Below the pieces are notes generated by a model. That model did no database searches. It worked only from the letters and a program-made list of their open reading frames with translations, and was not told the DNA's origin. A stretch of 64,000 nucleotides of DNA from assembly GCA_014183095.1 (NCBI GenBank), contig JACCPH010000001.1, positions 106,571-170,570 on the forward strand. The letters are read 5' to 3'. Origin of the DNA: Harringtonia aguacate (Eukaryota; Ascomycota; Sordariomycetes; Ophiostomatales; Ophiostomataceae). Made by a program: the position numbers and the translations under genes. Shown one piece after another: positions 45,617-55,969 of the stretch (position 1 is its first letter; every line of letters begins with the position of its first letter).

Positions 45617-46966
45617 ATGTCCGACGCCATCATCGCCATGGCCAACGCCCTGATCGACCTCTTCTACTCGCTGGGGCAGACGTGCCTCTGCTGCCTCCCG
45701 GGCTCGCCGACGCTCAAGGTCAACGGCCGCAGCTTCAAGATCCTGCGCCTGCTGGGCGAGGGCGGCTTCTCCTACGTCTACCTCGTCCAGGACACGGCCA
45801 CGGCCGAGCTGTTTGCCCTGAAAAAGATCCGCTGCCCCTTTGGCGCCGAGTCTGTCGCCCAGGCCATGCGCGAGGTCGAGGCCTACCGCCTGTTTGCGCG
45901 CGCCGACGGCATCATCCACAGCGTCGACTACTGCGTGGCCACGGAGCGCGGCGGCGGCGGCACCAGCGGCATCGGCGATGCGGGCGGCGGCGGCGGCGGC
46001 GCTGCCAAGACGGTCTACATTGTGCTGCCCTACTACCGCCGCGGCAACCTGCAGGACATGATCAACGCCAACCTGGTCAACCACACCCAGTTCCCAGAGA
46101 AGCACCTGCTGCAGCTGTTCCTGGGCGTGTGCCGGGCGCTGCGGGCGATGCACAAGTACGGGGGTGGTGGCAGCCCGGCCGCAGGGCAGTCAGAAGGACA
46201 CCCAGCTGCCGCCAGCACCGCCGCCGCCGCCCATCGCGCCGACGACGAGGACGAGTCTGAGCAGCAGCGGCCGCTCATGGGCGAGGAGCCGCGCGTGGGC
46301 ACCAGCAAGAGCTATGCGCACCGGGACATCAAGCCGGGTGAGTCTTCTGATATCCTCTGATGCCGTTGCGTTGTGTCCGTGTCCTAACCAACAGGCAACA
46401 TTATGATTGCCGACGACGGCGTCTCGCCCATTCTCATGGACCTCGGCTCCGTCGCCGACAGCCCCCTCGCCATCACCTCGCGCAGCCTCGCCATTGCCAC
46501 CCAGGACATTGCCGCCGAGCACAGCACCATGCCCTACCGCGCCCCCGAGCTCTTTGACGTCAAGACGGGCGCCGTCGTCGACACAAAGGTCGACGTCTGG
46601 TCCATGGGCTGCACCCTCTACGCCTGCCTCGTCGGCAAGTCCCCCTTTGAGCTGCGCAGCGACGAGACCGGCGGCTCCCTCGCCATCTGCGTCCTCAGCG
46701 GCGACTGGCGCTTCCCCGACGAGGGCGGCGCCCGCAACAAGCCCGCGCGCACAGGCACCGGCCTCAGCGCCAGCGGGGCCGCCGGCGCTGCCGCCGGCTC
46801 CAGCGCTGCCGCCGCCTCTGGCATCACCGAGCACGCCATCAGCGAGCCCGTCCGCGAAGTCGTCCGCCGGTGTCTGCACGTCGAGCCTGCCGAGCGGCCC
46901 GACATTGACGAGCTCATCGCCCTGGTCGAGACCACCATCGACGAGCTGCCCGAGGACAGGGCGTGA
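45617..46966 (+). CDS. ENV7: ENV7/STK16-type serine/threonine kinase
   Basis: NAK-family kinase; yeast Env7 sits on the vacuole membrane and restrains membrane fusion, anchored by palmitoylation. Exons 45617-46337 and 46395-46966 give 430 residues. The CLCC motif (C23, C25, C26) near the N terminus fits the lipid-anchor site. The kinase domain has GEGGFSYV (47-54), K69, HRDIKPGN (catalytic D237, N242), DLGS in place of DFG (D256), as is normal in this family, YRAPEL (288-293) and DVWSMGCTLY. Low-complexity inserts lie at Gly-rich 110-127, a long Ala/Asp/Glu linker before HRD, and an Ala/Ser/Gly run before the last helices. The intron splits the Gly of KPGN exactly at the catalytic loop. Confidence 0.92.
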
Positions 46967-47271
46967 GAGCGGGAGGAGGCGAATGGGTGAATGGGTGAAT
47001 GGGTGGGCGTGAGGTCAGGTTGTACGATAAACTCTATGCGGGCCATATAGCGTTTTGTCTCATAAGCGAGTGATCATGGCAAGTCCCAGTCTTGTTTCCA
47101 TTTTTGCCGGGCAGGTGCGACTGTGCATACAATTTCCAAATCAAATACAATCCAAATACAGTCCAAAAAGTCCAAAAAGTCCAAAAATCCAAATCCAAAT
47201 TGTAAGTCTCGCCCTTCCAAGCTCAGCTCCCTCTCTCTCTCACACCAGTTCACCCACCCAAGGCCCCCCCC
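46967..47271. other. Convergent 3' region of ENV7 and AMS1
   Basis: 305 bases with GTCCAAAAA-type short repeats (47140-47200) and a CT run near 47230. No gene is seen. Confidence 0.6.
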
Positions 47272-50200
47272 TCAAGCCAGCTCCACCCGGTACGTCGCCA
47301 CCTCAAAGGGCCGCAGGTCCACGGCAAAGCGGCGGCCGTCCTGGACGGCCACGGCCTCGACGTCGTCCTCGAGCAGGTTGCTCTTGAACACGCGCGCCAC
47401 GTCGTAGGCCACCTGGACCGACCCGCGCGCCCGCCCGCCCAGGCTGTCGTAGAGGCGCACCACGATGCTGCGGCTGGACCGCGGCGGGCGCGAGCGGGGC
47501 CCGTCGGTGCCGGGGGCCGTCTGGGCCCGCACGTCGGCGTCGTCCTCGGCGCGCTTGACCGTGTCGAGGACGAGGGCGCTGTCGCTGTCGCCGGTGAGCT
47601 TGACGACGGCCCCGGCCCCGGCCCCGCCAGCAGCAGCTGCTGCCGCCGCCGCCGCCGCCGCAGACAGGCTGCGCTGCGCCACCTTGGGCGCCGGGCTGTT
47701 AAACTCGTACGCCCGGCGCACCGTGGTGGCGCCCAGGCCGCCCGCGTGCGGCAGGATGGCCCATCGCATGTGGTGGCGGCCCATGTCGGCGTGGGCGTCG
47801 GGCGCCTTGGGCGCGCGCAGCAGCGACAGCCGCATGAGGTTGCCGGCCGTGGCAAAGCCGTACTTGCAGTCGTTGAGAATGGACACGCCGTAGCCGTGCT
47901 CCGACAGGTCCGCGAACCGGTGCGAGCACACCTCAAACTTGGCCATGTCCCAACTCGTGTTGTAGTGCGTCGGCCGCCGCACCACGCCAAACTGCGTCTC
48001 GTACGACGCCTCCGTGTTGTGCACCGCCACCGGGAACTCCACCTTGAGGAACTGCATTGTCTCGTGCCACTCCACCTCGCTGCTGACCTCCACCATCGAC
48101 GGCGTCGTCGTCGGCTGGCCCGGCTTGTCCAGCGCCGCCGACAGGCTGATCGTCGTCCGGATGTGGCTCTGCTCGCTGATCCGCGTCTCCGTCACCACGC
48201 TCACCCGGTGCGGCTTGCGCTCGCCCACGTACACCGCCGAGCACTGCAGCTCCTTGCGCGTGTCCAGGTGGTACACCTCCACGTCCCACGCCTGCCAGTA
48301 CAGCGGCTTGTCGTCAAAGATGACGTACTGGTTGGCCTTGCCGCCCGGCGCAATCACCTCGCGGTCCGCCTTGTTGTCGTACAGCGACGTGATCACGCCC
48401 TCCTCGATCGTCACCCGCAGGTCCGCGTTGGCCATGACAAACACACCCTTGCGCACCTCTGTCACCTGCACCGCCGGCTGCACCGCCGGGTCGCCCGTCG
48501 TCGCAAAGTCGCCCAGCGGCGCCACCGGCAGCACGAGGCCGTCGCCGTGCGCGACGCCGCACTCGCCGTTCGGCAGGTCCACCAGCATCGTCCGCGGCCA
48601 CGGCAGCGTGTTGTTGACCACGCAGTGCGGCGGCGCCTTGCCGCCCGGCGCGTGGCTCGACAGGAGCACGTCGTAGACCTCCTCGAGGAGGCGGTCGGCG
48701 GTGGCAAAGACCTTTGCATAGAGCTGGGAAATTAGTTAGCAGGGCATACAACGCTCCGTACACACACGCTCTCCATGCAACTCACCTCATCCGAGTCGTC
48801 GTAGCACATCTCGATGCTGCTGCCCGGCAGGCAGTCGTGGAACTGGCACAGCAGCGTGGCCTCCCACATCTCGTCAATGTCGGCCTTGGGGTAGCGGTAG
48901 TGCGAGCCCGGCAGCAGCGTCGCCTCGGTGGCCAGGAACTCGATCTCGCGCAGCACCGCCTCGGCCCGGCGGTTGTTCTGCTTGTTGTTGGCCTGCGTCG
49001 TGTACGTGCCGCGGTGCAGCTCAAAGTACAGCTCGCCGTACCAGGTGACAAACGTGTCCGCCTTGGCCTCCAGCCGCGCAAAAAAGTCGTCGACCGTCTG
49101 GCCCAGGTGCACGCGCGGCAGCAGGCCCACGGTGTCGGCCATGCCGCGGCAGCGCCGCAGCTTCTCAATGTGCTGCCACGTGGGGCCGCCGCCGCCGTCG
49201 CCCTTGCCAAAGACGAGCAGCGACGTGTGGTCCTGGTCCATCGACTTGTGCTGCGTGATGCTGCGGCGCACGTCGCCAAAGTGCGCCTCGGCCGTGTACG
49301 TCTCGGCCGGCGGCATGTGGCACACCACCTGCGACCCGTCCAGCGCCACCCAGTTGAACGTCGTGTGCGGGAACTTGTTGATGTTGTTCCAGCTGAGCTT
49401 CTGCGTCAGGAAGCGCGTCATGCCCGCCAGCCGGCACAGCTGCGGCAGCTGGCTCGAGTAGCCAAACGTGTCGGGCAGCCAGAACGTCTGGCACCGCGCC
49501 CCAAAGTGGCCCTCGAAGAAGCGCTGCCCGTACACAAACTGCCGCACCAGCGACTCGCCGCTGGGCATATTGGTGTCGTGCTCGACCCAGCTGCCGCCGA
49601 TGGGCTGGAACTGGCCGCCCTGGATCTTGGCCGCCACCCGCGCAAACACCGACGGGTAGTACTGCTTGAGCCACCGGAACTGCTGCGCCTGCGAGCAGGC
49701 AAAGTTGAGCTCCGGGTACCGCTCCATGAGGTTGCACTGGTTCGTCCACGACCGCGCCACCTTGCGCTTCGTCTCCGCCCACGGCCACAGCCAGCACGTG
49801 TCGATGTGGCAGTGGCCAATGGCAAACACCACCGGCTCCTTGCCCGGCTTGATCGTAAACACCTCGGACGAGTCCACGCGCGGGCCCAGGTACGCCTCGG
49901 CGATCTTGCGCGCCTGCACAATCGACGCGGCGTTGCCGCGCTCAAACGTGTCGATGATCTCCGTCGCCACGCGCAGCGCCTCGTGCTGCTCCCACGAGTC
50001 GGTCGGGAACTCGCGGGCCGCGTCGCCGATGATCCAGATGTCCATGTGCAGCTGCCGCGCCGCGTTGTTGACCGCCACAATGTCCGCCTTGGCCAGCTGG
50101 AAGTAGCGGTTCGGGTTCGGCGGCTGGATGCTGTCGCCCCCAGGTGCGTTGCCAAACATGCCATTGCACGCCATCTCCACGTAGATGGTGTGCGTCTGGC

Positions 50201-50742
50201 CCGTCCGCATGCTGTCCGGCAGCACCCACTCTGTCCGCTCGCCGCCGCCCGTCAGCCCCTGCAGCGGCTCGCCCGCCTCCGACCACACCAGCGCCTCGCT
50301 GTTGCTGTCCCAGTGGAACTCGAGCAGCTCCTTGGTCCGCAGCGCCGCCGGCACCGTCAGCTCCACCCGGAACCAGTGCGTCGACCACGACGGGCCAAAC
50401 GACGCCCCCACCGCCGTCTCCTCAAACTTGTGCTTTACCGCCTCTGCAAACGTCGGCCGCTCCTGCCCGGGCGCCGACCACTTCCACAGCTTCACGTGCG
50501 GGGAGCCCGACGCCACGCCCTCGTTCATCATGCTGCCTGGTCAGTGGACATCACAGAGTGGGCGAGGAGGAGGGAGAAGAGACGCACGACAGCAGGTTGA
50601 CCTTGTCCCATTGTCCGCTCGAGTAGAACTGGTTGATGCGGTCGCGGTAGATCTTGGCAATTCGCTGGCCCACCGGCTTCGGCGCCTGCTGCGGGTAGCT
50701 GCTGCCGCCCACGACAAGCGGGCTTCTCTCGCCGCCACCCAT
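47272..50742 (-). CDS. AMS1: Vacuolar alpha-mannosidase, GH38
   Basis: Class II alpha-mannosidase of the Ams1 type, which degrades free mannose oligosaccharides in the vacuole after delivery from the cytosol by the Cvt/autophagy route. Exons 50588-50742, 48786-50532 and 47272-48723 give 1117 residues, close to fungal Ams1. No signal peptide, as expected for this route. Zinc and catalytic elements are HCHIDTCWLWPW (H294, D296) and LPDTFGYSSQLPQ (nucleophile about residue 406); MWEATLLCQFHDCLPGSSI closes the helical domain. The C-terminal beta-sandwich part includes VVNNTLPWPR, FVMANADLRVTIEEG, EVSSEVEWHETMQFLKVEFP and FEVATYRVELA. A poly-Ala/Gly insert lies near residue 990. A (CGT)n microsatellite is in the leader. 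The exon 1/2 join uses a GTGCGT donor. Confidence 0.95.
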
Positions 50743-50776
50743 GGTGCTAATCGTGCGGGAGCGGTTCAATTCCGTT

Positions 50777-50810
<34 letters not shown>
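50777..50810. repeat. (CGT)11 microsatellite
   Basis: Trinucleotide run 35 bases upstream of the AMS1 start codon, hence probably in its 5' leader. Confidence 0.95.
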
Positions 50811-53523
50811 TGTCGGTCCGTCGAGCTGTCGAGCTGTCGATTCTCTAATCGCTGTCCGGCAAACCGTCCCAATGTCGGCCAGAACGCACCCTCCCCCAAA
50901 GAAAATACCTGCTAATCAAAATGGAAGGATGATCCGCAGAATTCGGTCTGCAGAGATACAGCTAGCGCCACGGGTCAAAGACGATGATTGAGGGGTTGTC
51001 AGAGGCCAGAAGCGAAAGAGGTGGCAAGATGGGCGAGAAAGCCTGCAGGAAGGGAGGGCAGGAGCTTCTCCGCATCTCTGAAACCCAGTGTCAGAGCATT
51101 AAGTCCGGTCTTCCCTAGGACACCAACCCTCCCTCCCCTCTCTTCCTCTTCCCCTCGGTGACATCAGTCCCCACAGCAACTTGGACCATTCATTGCTTAG
51201 CGGTGGGGCTTTTTGTCCTTCCCCATGCGGGCTAGCCAGCCCCCCCCCCCGACACCGCAAGTGCCTGACTATCAGCGGCCCTCCGCTAAAACAGGCGTCT
51301 CGTACGGGCGACGGCGAGCGGTATGCTGGACGCTAGCGGGGTCTGCTAGCATCCCTACGCAGCTGGTCTGCCTTCACGTGCTCGTCTCTACCTAGCCGAC
51401 AGGCTGAATCGACACTGCCCAATCCGGGCATGAAGCCCTATTACTAATCGTCTATGAACTCAAAGTACTCGTACCTGACATCGACCGTCAAGCATGTCGT
51501 GTTGGACAGGGTGAGTGTTTGAAAATGGCGGACATGCTCCTCTATTCGCTGATCATTTACACCCCCGACTGCCAGTACGCCAGCGATCGTCGGCCAGTTC
51601 GGCGGCATGAAAGAGCCGCCGATCCTCGCCGTCTGCGGCTCTCGTCTCGAACATCCTGCGCTTCGGCAGCGCTTCGGGGAAGGTCGTGCCGCTCATCTCG
51701 CACAATGTCTCGACCATGGTGAGATCGGCCGCCGGCTGCCGCCTTTCGGGCCGTCCAAAGGTGACGTCAGTCTTTTGCATCCCACCCGCGTTGATTGGGT
51801 GGCGAGGAGGGAAGCCGAGTTTGTCGGCGACGTTTCCGCCGACCCTCCCTCGTCATCAGCCGGCACTTTTTGCGCCGCGTCCTAGCCGTTTAGACAGCAT
51901 AGATGGCACGACATGACCACTACGATGCATACATTGTCACCGCCTCGGCAAACAATATCTTGGTGACGAGCATCGGGGCAGATGTGAAGCAGGCGAACGA
52001 CAGCTCAGACATTCTCATCTCGGCGATTGCCCTGGTTGTGCAGCAGATTGGGGATGATGGTATCGTCCAGGGTGCTTCTCCAGGGCATTTCGGCACATCC
52101 ATACCACCAACAGGCAGGTGAGCAAAATGGCCATCCCGCCGCATCGGTCGACTGTGGCGGCCGCGAACCAATCAGCCGCAAATCGCCATCGCCTTGAGCT
52201 CAGGAGAGCTGTTTACTTTGGAATGGGCCGTGACGGATCGCTGGCAAGAATTCGACCCCAGGCGGGGAATGATCCGCCATACACAGAATCTTGTCCATCA
52301 AAGGCCTCCAACACAGCTTTGTCCAAAAGTCGCTCCCTCGCACATATACGCCACACCATCTTGTCCGCTACCCAGTCGACTTGAAAGGCAACGAAGCGGC
52401 CGTCCTTGCGGCCGTCGTTTCCTTTGCCCACAGAGACGGCGAGTCTGCTTTCTGGCTGTGGGCACCGGGACAGACATGACCGCCAGCCCGAGACAATTTG
52501 TCGGGCTATCTCCCCATCAACCTACCAATTCCTCCAGCAAAGGGAGGAGGAGGAGGAGGGCTGGTCTTGTGGACCAGAGGGGACGAGCCGGAGCCACCCA
52601 CAACCCTCTTGGCCTTTCCAGGCTGGTTGGCGATGAACGCCCGGCACAATATTTGCCAGTCTACAATCGGGGGGGGGATCAAGCCAAGCAGATGCGGCGG
52701 AAGGCACAGGCCGAGGCGGCATCGCAGCTGATATCGTGTCTCTCCAAGACCCAGGTGCCACCGGATGGATTTGCCAGCTGGACGACGTCCAGCAAGGCGT
52801 CCACATGGATAGTCTGCCGCCCCGAGACGTGTCAGTCTGATCCTCATTGCCGACGACGAACGTGCGCCCCCTGATGGTTCGACTACGACTCTGTGGCAGC
52901 CGGCGGCCCCCCGACCGTGGTCCGTCTAGAGTGGCGATGGCGACGGCGACCCCGACCCGTCGCTGTTCGGCCGCGGCCATCTTCTCATGTACCGCGCCTG
53001 CTGTGCTGCTACGCAGCAGTAAGGATGGCGTGCCGGTCAAGGGCGTCATCGACTGCGACCCTGTGTGAGCGGTTCCGCATGCTGCGCGCCGACAAGAAGC
53101 AGGTCATGACCAGCGAACTCGACCGTTCCGTGTGCGCGAAATCAAACGAAAAATATCTGTACGTCTTTTTTTTTTTTTTTTTCTTGTTTTTCCCCTTACC
53201 TAGCAAACCTGCAGGATGTGCGAACTTGGTTAGCCTTCTAAATGAAGTGTGAGGACAAAAAGGAAGAAAAGGTATGAAACCATCACTGGTGTGGACTGCT
53301 GCTGTTTTGGACATTGAATTTTGACAAAGTTAACCCGGCGGCTGAGCTGTTATCCCGTCGTAAGAGGAGCGGGTGGGGGGGAGGGGGGGGTGCAAATAGA
53401 ACGAGGGTTTTGCCGCGCCAGAGCCCAACGTTGGCGGGCGGCAAAATTATAGCACGATTCCCCCCCTCCTCTTCCTGCCGCCCCTTCCAAGAAACACGGG
53501 CTATTTTAGATTTTCCACCTGCG

Positions 53524-53636
53524 CTCGTACGAGTTGACTGCTGTAATACGAGCCCATACCCGCAGCCGTACGAGCGCCGTTGTACGAGTAATACGAGCCA
53601 CAACCGTTGGCCGTACGAGGACTCGTATGCACACAA
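53524..53636. repeat. TACGAG/CTCGTA cluster
   Basis: At least seven CGTACGAG, TACGAGTAATACGAG and CTCGTATGC elements in about 110 bases, in both orientations. Immediately followed by an A-rich run. Confidence 0.85.
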
Positions 53637-54403
53637 AACGAAAAAAAGAAAAAAAAAAGAGAAAAAAAAAGAAAAAAGGAACCCCGAAAAGCGGAAAACG
53701 AATGGACAAAAAAAAAGACGAAACACTCCCGTGCCGTCTGCCGTAGCACTGCCTCTTGCAGCACCAGCCAACGGCTCCCCCCTCGTGATGCATGTTTGAA
53801 ACGTCATGTGGCGTAAGTCTAGCAATAAATCATTTTCGGTGGGAGGGGGAGCTGTTTGAAACACTAAAGAGTAGCTACTATTGAATATACACACTTTGAA
53901 GCGATCTTGAGAGAAACCAGTATGGAGAAGGATATGTGAGAGATATCGAGAATAGATGTGATTGTGGAGCAGAAAAACATAAAAAAAAAAAAAACAGGCC
54001 AACATGTAAACGGTTAATGTCCTGGTACCCGCCGAAGGAGCCGTGAAAATGATGATCCCGTAACAGAGGAGATGATGATATCAAGAGACGATAAAACAGG
54101 CAATGAGAGCGACAGGGCAAACGGCAAAAAAATAGCAAAGCGAAAAGCAAGGAAAAGCAAAAAAAAAACACTGCCATCATAGTGTCGTTCCCAATCCGCC
54201 CGCTAATATTTGCGGATTGGCCTTGCGTTCGTAGAAACGTGATCTTGTAAAAAAGAGAAGCAAAGTTTATATCCCGTGAAAACTCCGGCCCGGTCCGTAT
54301 GTGAATAGAGAGAGGAAGAGAGGGAAGAGGGAGAGAGTGAGAGAGCGAGATGGACAGGAGATGAGAGACGAGGCGGCAACACAATTAGGTCTCATCAGTC
54401 CCG

Positions 54404-55969
54404 CTATGAGTATGTGGTGGTGGTGCCGTGCTGGCGGCTGTCGACGCCCGTGCCTGTGCCGTGGTGGACCACTTCGGACACCTCGACGTCGTCCTCCTCG
54501 TATTCCTCGTCCTCCATGAGGTATTCATCGTCGTCGTCATCATCGTCCTCCTCCTCCACCGCCGCGCGCGGCGGCGGGTCGCGCGCACCAGCGCCCAGTC
54601 CAGCCCGCGCGGCCGACGCGGCGGCTGCCTCGGCCGGCGGTACCTGCTGCACGGGTCCGCGTTCCTCGTAGTCCTCCATGGCGTAGTCTTCTTCTTCCTC
54701 CTCGCCATCGTCATCGTCGTCATCGTCTTCTTCGCTCTCGGTGTCGCTTGCGTCAAACGAAAGCGAACCCATCAGCGGCACGTCAATGCGGGCCAGCTGG
54801 CTCTTGATCAGGTTGTCGGCGACGTTGTACAGCTTCGTGTCCTTGTCGGAGACGGTGTCGCGGTCAATGTCAAAGGCCACCTCCTCGGGGTCCATGGGCT
54901 TCTCGCGGTTGCCGACGCCCACGTTGGCCGACGCGGCTGATGAGCCGGCCGGCACCTCTAGCACCCACTTGCGCACCGATTCGCCCTTGGTGATCCGGCC
55001 ACTGGTGGTGCCGCTCGCGCCGACGCGCTGCGCCTTCATGCTCGCCCGCTGGCTCGCCCGCGCCGCCAGGCCGCGGCGGAATTGGCGCTTCTGCCGCCGT
55101 CGCCGGCGCTGGATACGATCCCGGATGTACCATGCGATGACGAGCATGGCGGCCTGCATCATCTCCTGGCTCTTCTGGCGCTGCATGTTCGCCCAGGTCT
55201 GGCACCGCTGCTGCTGGAAGTTGGCGACGGCCTGGCACCGCTGGTGGTAGTAGGCGGCAATGCGCGAGGCCATGGCAATGTAGCGCGGGTCATTGGCGGC
55301 GTCGCCCGACTGGAGATGCAGCTTGGCGGCGGCGGCGGCCTGCGCTGCGGCTTCGGACGGGGCTGTCGTCGCGGAGAAGCCTGCGCCAGCGGGCGCTTTT
55401 GCGGTTGTGTTTGCGGTTGTGGTTGTGGTTGTGTTTGTGGTTTTGGTGGATGTGGCGGCGGCTGTGGGCGAGGCCGAGGCAGCTGGCTCGGTCGACGGGG
55501 CCTTGGGAACCGAGGATGTCGTGTTCCTCTCGTCTGGCTCCCGCTTCACTTCAGGGCGTGTCATCGTGGCCATGCCGCCCATGCTCCCCATTGCTCCCAT
55601 CGTTCCCATGCCTCCCATACTACCCATGCTTCCCATGCCTCCCATGCCTCCCATGCCTCCTATGCTGCCCATGCTGCCCATGCCCATAGAGCCCATAGAG
55701 CCCATATTTCGTGGTGTTCCGTGTGCGGCGTGCACGCCTGCGGCTACGCCGCTCATAGCCCGCTGGTTCATCAACATTTGCGCTTGCAGCCCTGCTGTCT
55801 TGAGGCTGCCCATAGCACCGCTGCCGTACAGCTCCTGGGTGAAGGATTTAAGCAGCTGCGGCGACAAAGGCGGTTGCTGCGGTACGGGGAACGACTGTGT
55901 ATCTGGAGGCGGCGTGACAGGGATTTGAGAACCAAAAGGAAAAGGCATCCAGGGAACGGATGCGGCCAT
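54404..55969 (-). CDS. Met-Gly-repeat, acidic-tailed protein of unknown function
   Basis: Intronless frame of 521 residues; the start is the first ATG (55969), as the upstream extension has only a GTG. I recognise no family. In order: MAASVPWMPFPFGSQIPV and a Pro-rich start; LLKSFTQELYGSGAMGSLKT; about 18 Gly-Ser/Gly-Met repeats (MGSMGSMG, GGMGGMG) near residues 87-138; Thr/Ala-rich linker; a Gln/Met-rich helical part (YYHQRCQAVANFQQQRCQTW, MMQAAMLVIAWYIRDRIQ) passing into RRRRRQKRQFRRG; a folded-looking block with RKWVLEVPAG, EEVAFDIDRD, NVADNLIKSQLARIDVPLMG; and two long Asp/Glu tracts. The basic cluster and acidic tail suggest a nuclear, nucleic-acid- or histone-binding role, by inference. 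Confidence 0.75.
   Translation of the reverse strand: MAASVPWMPFPFGSQIPVTPPPDTQSFPVPQQPPLSPQLLKSFTQELYGSGAMGSLKTAGLQAQMLMNQRAMSGVAAGVHAAHGTPRNMGSMGSMGMGSMGSIGGMGGMGGMGSMGSMGGMGTMGAMGSMGGMATMTRPEVKREPDERNTTSSVPKAPSTEPAASASPTAAATSTKTTNTTTTTTANTTAKAPAGAGFSATTAPSEAAAQAAAAAKLHLQSGDAANDPRYIAMASRIAAYYHQRCQAVANFQQQRCQTWANMQRQKSQEMMQAAMLVIAWYIRDRIQRRRRRQKRQFRRGLAARASQRASMKAQRVGASGTTSGRITKGESVRKWVLEVPAGSSAASANVGVGNREKPMDPEEVAFDIDRDTVSDKDTKLYNVADNLIKSQLARIDVPLMGSLSFDASDTESEEDDDDDDDGEEEEEDYAMEDYEERGPVQQVPPAEAAAASAARAGLGAGARDPPPRAAVEEEDDDDDDDEYLMEDEEYEEDDVEVSEVVHHGTGTGVDSRQHGTTTTYS

Larger units (their letters stand above)
50743..54403. other. AMS1 promoter and gene-poor island with coding-like remnants
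   Basis: 3.7 kb. Contains a (CGT)11 tract at 50777-50810 just upstream of AMS1, and GTACTCGTAC at 51465-51474. From about 51.5 to 53.2 kb there are short, GC-rich, protein-like stretches that change frame every 100-200 bases. A T17 run is at 53166-53182 and a dense TACGAG cluster at about 53524-53636. From 53.8 kb the sequence is A-rich, probably the 3' region of the next gene. No gene recognised. Confidence 0.45.

Noticed and set aside
43333..46966. Tyrosinase plus kinase as a pigment or RiPP secondary-metabolite cluster.
   Set aside because: Neighbours are CDC25, ENV7 and AMS1; no synthase, UstY-like protein, transporter or cluster regulator is present.
48714..50600. A 628-codon frame antisense to AMS1, Arg/His/Leu-rich.
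   Set aside because: Shadow of the GH38 coding sequence; composition is typical of reverse-strand translation.
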